Positions 3,821 through 5,488 of a stretch of 5,488 nucleotides of DNA are shown here, in pieces (within the stretch, counting starts at the first letter, position 1; every line of letters starts with the position of its first letter). The DNA is taken from positions 1-5,488 of the forward strand of contig CAJLLB010000121.1 in assembly GCA_905207425.1 (NCBI GenBank), written 5' to 3'. The translations under genes and the position numbers were made by a program. Under the pieces are notes generated by a model, which was not told the DNA's origin, did no database searches, and saw only the letters and a program-made list of their open reading frames with translations. The DNA comes from an uncultured Collinsella sp. GTDB lineage: Bacteria > Actinomycetota > Coriobacteriia > Coriobacteriales > Coriobacteriaceae.

Positions 3821-5488
3821 CTACTCTTTATGGCTGCCACCTCCCCGCTTGATCAGGAGCGCGACCACGATGAGCGCGGCTCCGGCGACCGCTGCGGCGG
3901 CCGCGGCGTACATTGCCATATCGCCAGTCGAGGGCATAAAGCCTCCGGTGGTAATGCTAGGGGGTGTGCCGGTGGGCGTGTTGATGAGCGACGCCTCCAG
4001 GCTGCCCGTCGACCCGTCCGCGCTGTCGGCGCGCAGGGGCGACTCGGCCGTGATGGTGAGCTTGGGCTTGGCGGCGGCCACCTGGTCGACGTCCAGGCCC
4101 TCGGCCTTGACTGTCACTGAGCGCGTGCCCTCGAAGGCGGTGTAGCCCTTGGGTGCCTTGAGCTCGCGGACCTCCAGCTTGCCCGAGTCCACGCCCGAGA
4201 CGGTCACGCGGCCGTCCTCGCCCGTGGTGACGGTGGCCTTGCCCTCCGCATCCCACGTGCCGTCGGCCGCTAGCGTGCGACCGCAGTCGTCGGCGATGCT
4301 CAGGACCGCCCCGGCAAGCGGCTTGTCTCCGTCGCTGCCGCGCTTGGTGAGCGCGAGATCCCAGGTGTAGGCGCACGCGTTATCGCTCGGCGTGCGGGTA
4401 AAGCTGGCGTCGCCGGACTGGTCGGCAAAGGGAGAGCGCGGGTAGCGCAGGTAGACCTCGTTGGGGTTGCCCTTCGCAATGCCGTGGTTGCACGCGCTGT
4501 TGAGCGGCGCGTTGTACACGGCGACCACGCGGGCGCCCGCGGTGAAGGCGTCGGCCCCGCCAAGCGCGACGATGAGGTCGCCGGTGCGCACGGTGAAGGT
4601 CTTGCCGTCCGCCGCTACCTTGGTGGCACACTGGGCCGTGATATCGGTCCAGCCCTTCGCGGGCTCGGTGCCGACGCGCCCGTCCTTGCCGGCCGAGACG
4701 GCGTCGAAGCCACCGTCCGCACCCGCCGCCACGTATACGCGCATGCTCGCGGCCACCTTGGAGGGGTCGAGCCCCGCGCTCATGGTGTCGACGAACCGCA
4801 CCGTATAGGTGTCGTAGGCGGTGAGCCCCGCCGGGACCGTGGCCGAGAGGCGCCAGTACAGGTCGTCGGCGACCGTAGCGTCGGCGGCCTTCTGCCAGGC
4901 GGCGGTGCTGTCCTCCAGCACGTGCTTGGCGACCTTGGGGGTCGCCGCCTTGGGCTTGACGGTAACGGCGCTGCCGCCGACCAGGGCCATGATCGGCGCG
5001 GTGCCGGCCTCGCCTTGGGCGATGGCGTCGTCTTTGGCGACGATGAGCCAGTAGCCGCAGGACAGCTCGGCCGCCGTGCCCGCGTTAAGGGCCACAGACT
5101 CGGCACCAGAGCTCTGGAGGGAACGAGCGAGCTGTGCGCTCAGCGCGCTCGTAAGGTGGGAATCGGTGTTGAGCCACTCGGCAGCTTCCTGCGCGGTGGT
5201 CTGGGAATTGGGCATGCCGGCGCTGTGCAGCACAGGCAGCGCGGCGTCGCGCACGGCGTCGCTTACCCAGGCGAGGTCGGTGGCGATCTTAGCGTCGCTG
5301 TCGCCGTCGACGACGTTGGCGCTAAAGATCTGGTAGGCATCGTAGCTGCTCGCCACGGTGCCGCTCACCGTGATGGAACCGGTCGAGGTCGGCGCGGCCT
5401 GCGCGGAAGCGGGGAACACAACCGCGCAGGTGCCGATCAGGAGGGCAAGCAGCGCAAACAAGATCGGGAAGGAGCAAACTTTCTTATT
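3821..5488 (-). CDS. LPXTG-type pilin with MPSTG sorting signal, 5' end beyond window
   Basis: A second pilin of the same family; 555 residues are visible, numbered from the right edge. A TTG at 5461 could be called as the start, but the frame is open to 5488 and the added residues NKKVCSFP supply the basic start of the signal peptide, so the true start is just outside. In order: signal peptide (to about 31, ASAQA); N-terminal domain with YQIFSANVV (52-60), AQEAAEWL (99-106) and CGYWLIV (144-150); VTVKPKAATPKVAKHV (175-190) with likely linkage lysine K180 and D2 lysine K188; D2 domain with D234 and GNPNEV (N343); CnaB-type domain from LALTK (K382) to E-box LEVRELKAPKGY (438-449, E442) and partner LINTP (N503); MPSTG (518-522), membrane helix (about 526-546) and basic KR. 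The mature part has five cysteines (144, 287, 333, 372, 402), unlike its neighbour. High GC throughout. It could be a backbone or an accessory pilin. Confidence 0.92.
   Translation of the reverse strand, partial: NKKVCSFPILFALLALLIGTCAVVFPASAQAAPTSTGSITVSGTVASSYDAYQIFSANVVDGDSDAKIATDLAWVSDAVRDAALPVLHSAGMPNSQTTAQEAAEWLNTDSHLTSALSAQLARSLQSSGAESVALNAGTAAELSCGYWLIVAKDDAIAQGEAGTAPIMALVGGSAVTVKPKAATPKVAKHVLEDSTAAWQKAADATVADDLYWRLSATVPAGLTAYDTYTVRFVDTMSAGLDPSKVAASMRVYVAAGADGGFDAVSAGKDGRVGTEPAKGWTDITAQCATKVAADGKTFTVRTGDLIVALGGADAFTAGARVVAVYNAPLNSACNHGIAKGNPNEVYLRYPRSPFADQSGDASFTRTPSDNACAYTWDLALTKRGSDGDKPLAGAVLSIADDCGRTLAADGTWDAEGKATVTTGEDGRVTVSGVDSGKLEVRELKAPKGYTAFEGTRSVTVKAEGLDVDQVAAAKPKLTITAESPLRADSADGSTGSLEASLINTPTGTPPSITTGGFMPSTGDMAMYAAAAAAVAGAALIVVALLIKRGGGSHKE

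Noticed and set aside
1..5488. CRISPR array, insertion sequence, phage or tRNA genes
   Set aside because: No spaced direct repeats, transposase or integrase motifs, or cloverleaf structures were found on reading either strand.

Overview
The window looks like part of a sortase-assembled pilus (fimbria) locus from a high-GC Gram-positive bacterium. The gut Coriobacteriia, in particular a Collinsella-like organism, fit best. The basis is one GC-rich LPXTG-type pilin, a second related pilin and a class C (pilin-specific) sortase. The genus is inferred from protein style and base composition, not shown by a marker gene.

All four supported genes lie on the minus strand, so transcription runs from high to low coordinates. 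(1) 5488-3821: an LPXTG-type pilin cut by the right window edge, ending in an unusual MPSTG sorting signal. (2) 3712-2072: a second, paralogous pilin with an intact signal peptide, a pilin lysine region, a D2 isopeptide domain, a CnaB-type domain with E-box, and a classical LPLTG signal. (3) A 474-base non-coding gap (1598-2071) with a strong intrinsic terminator for the pilin transcript and several further hairpins. (4) 1597-590: a conserved winged-helix-like DNA-binding protein of unknown function, with an AT-rich, dyad-rich start region. (5) 467-1: the N-terminal 155 residues of a class C sortase, cut by the left window edge.

Expected working model: both pilins are exported by Sec. The sortase cleaves their C-terminal signals and joins subunits through a lysine near the N-domain/D2 boundary, giving a covalent shaft, while internal Lys-Asn isopeptide bonds stabilise each subunit. 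The terminator suggests that the two pilins form one transcription unit, and that the DNA-binding protein and sortase are expressed from separate promoters. That separation, together with dyads at both downstream gene starts, makes the DNA-binding protein a candidate local regulator; this is inference only.

The most notable points are the strong base-composition contrast between the two tandem pilins (sampled lines 73-75% GC versus 47-53%), their different sorting signals, the five cysteines in one mature pilin and none in the other, the embedded DNA-binding gene, and the cluster of hairpins at 1760-1971. No CRISPR array, tRNA, rRNA, insertion sequence or phage gene was seen.
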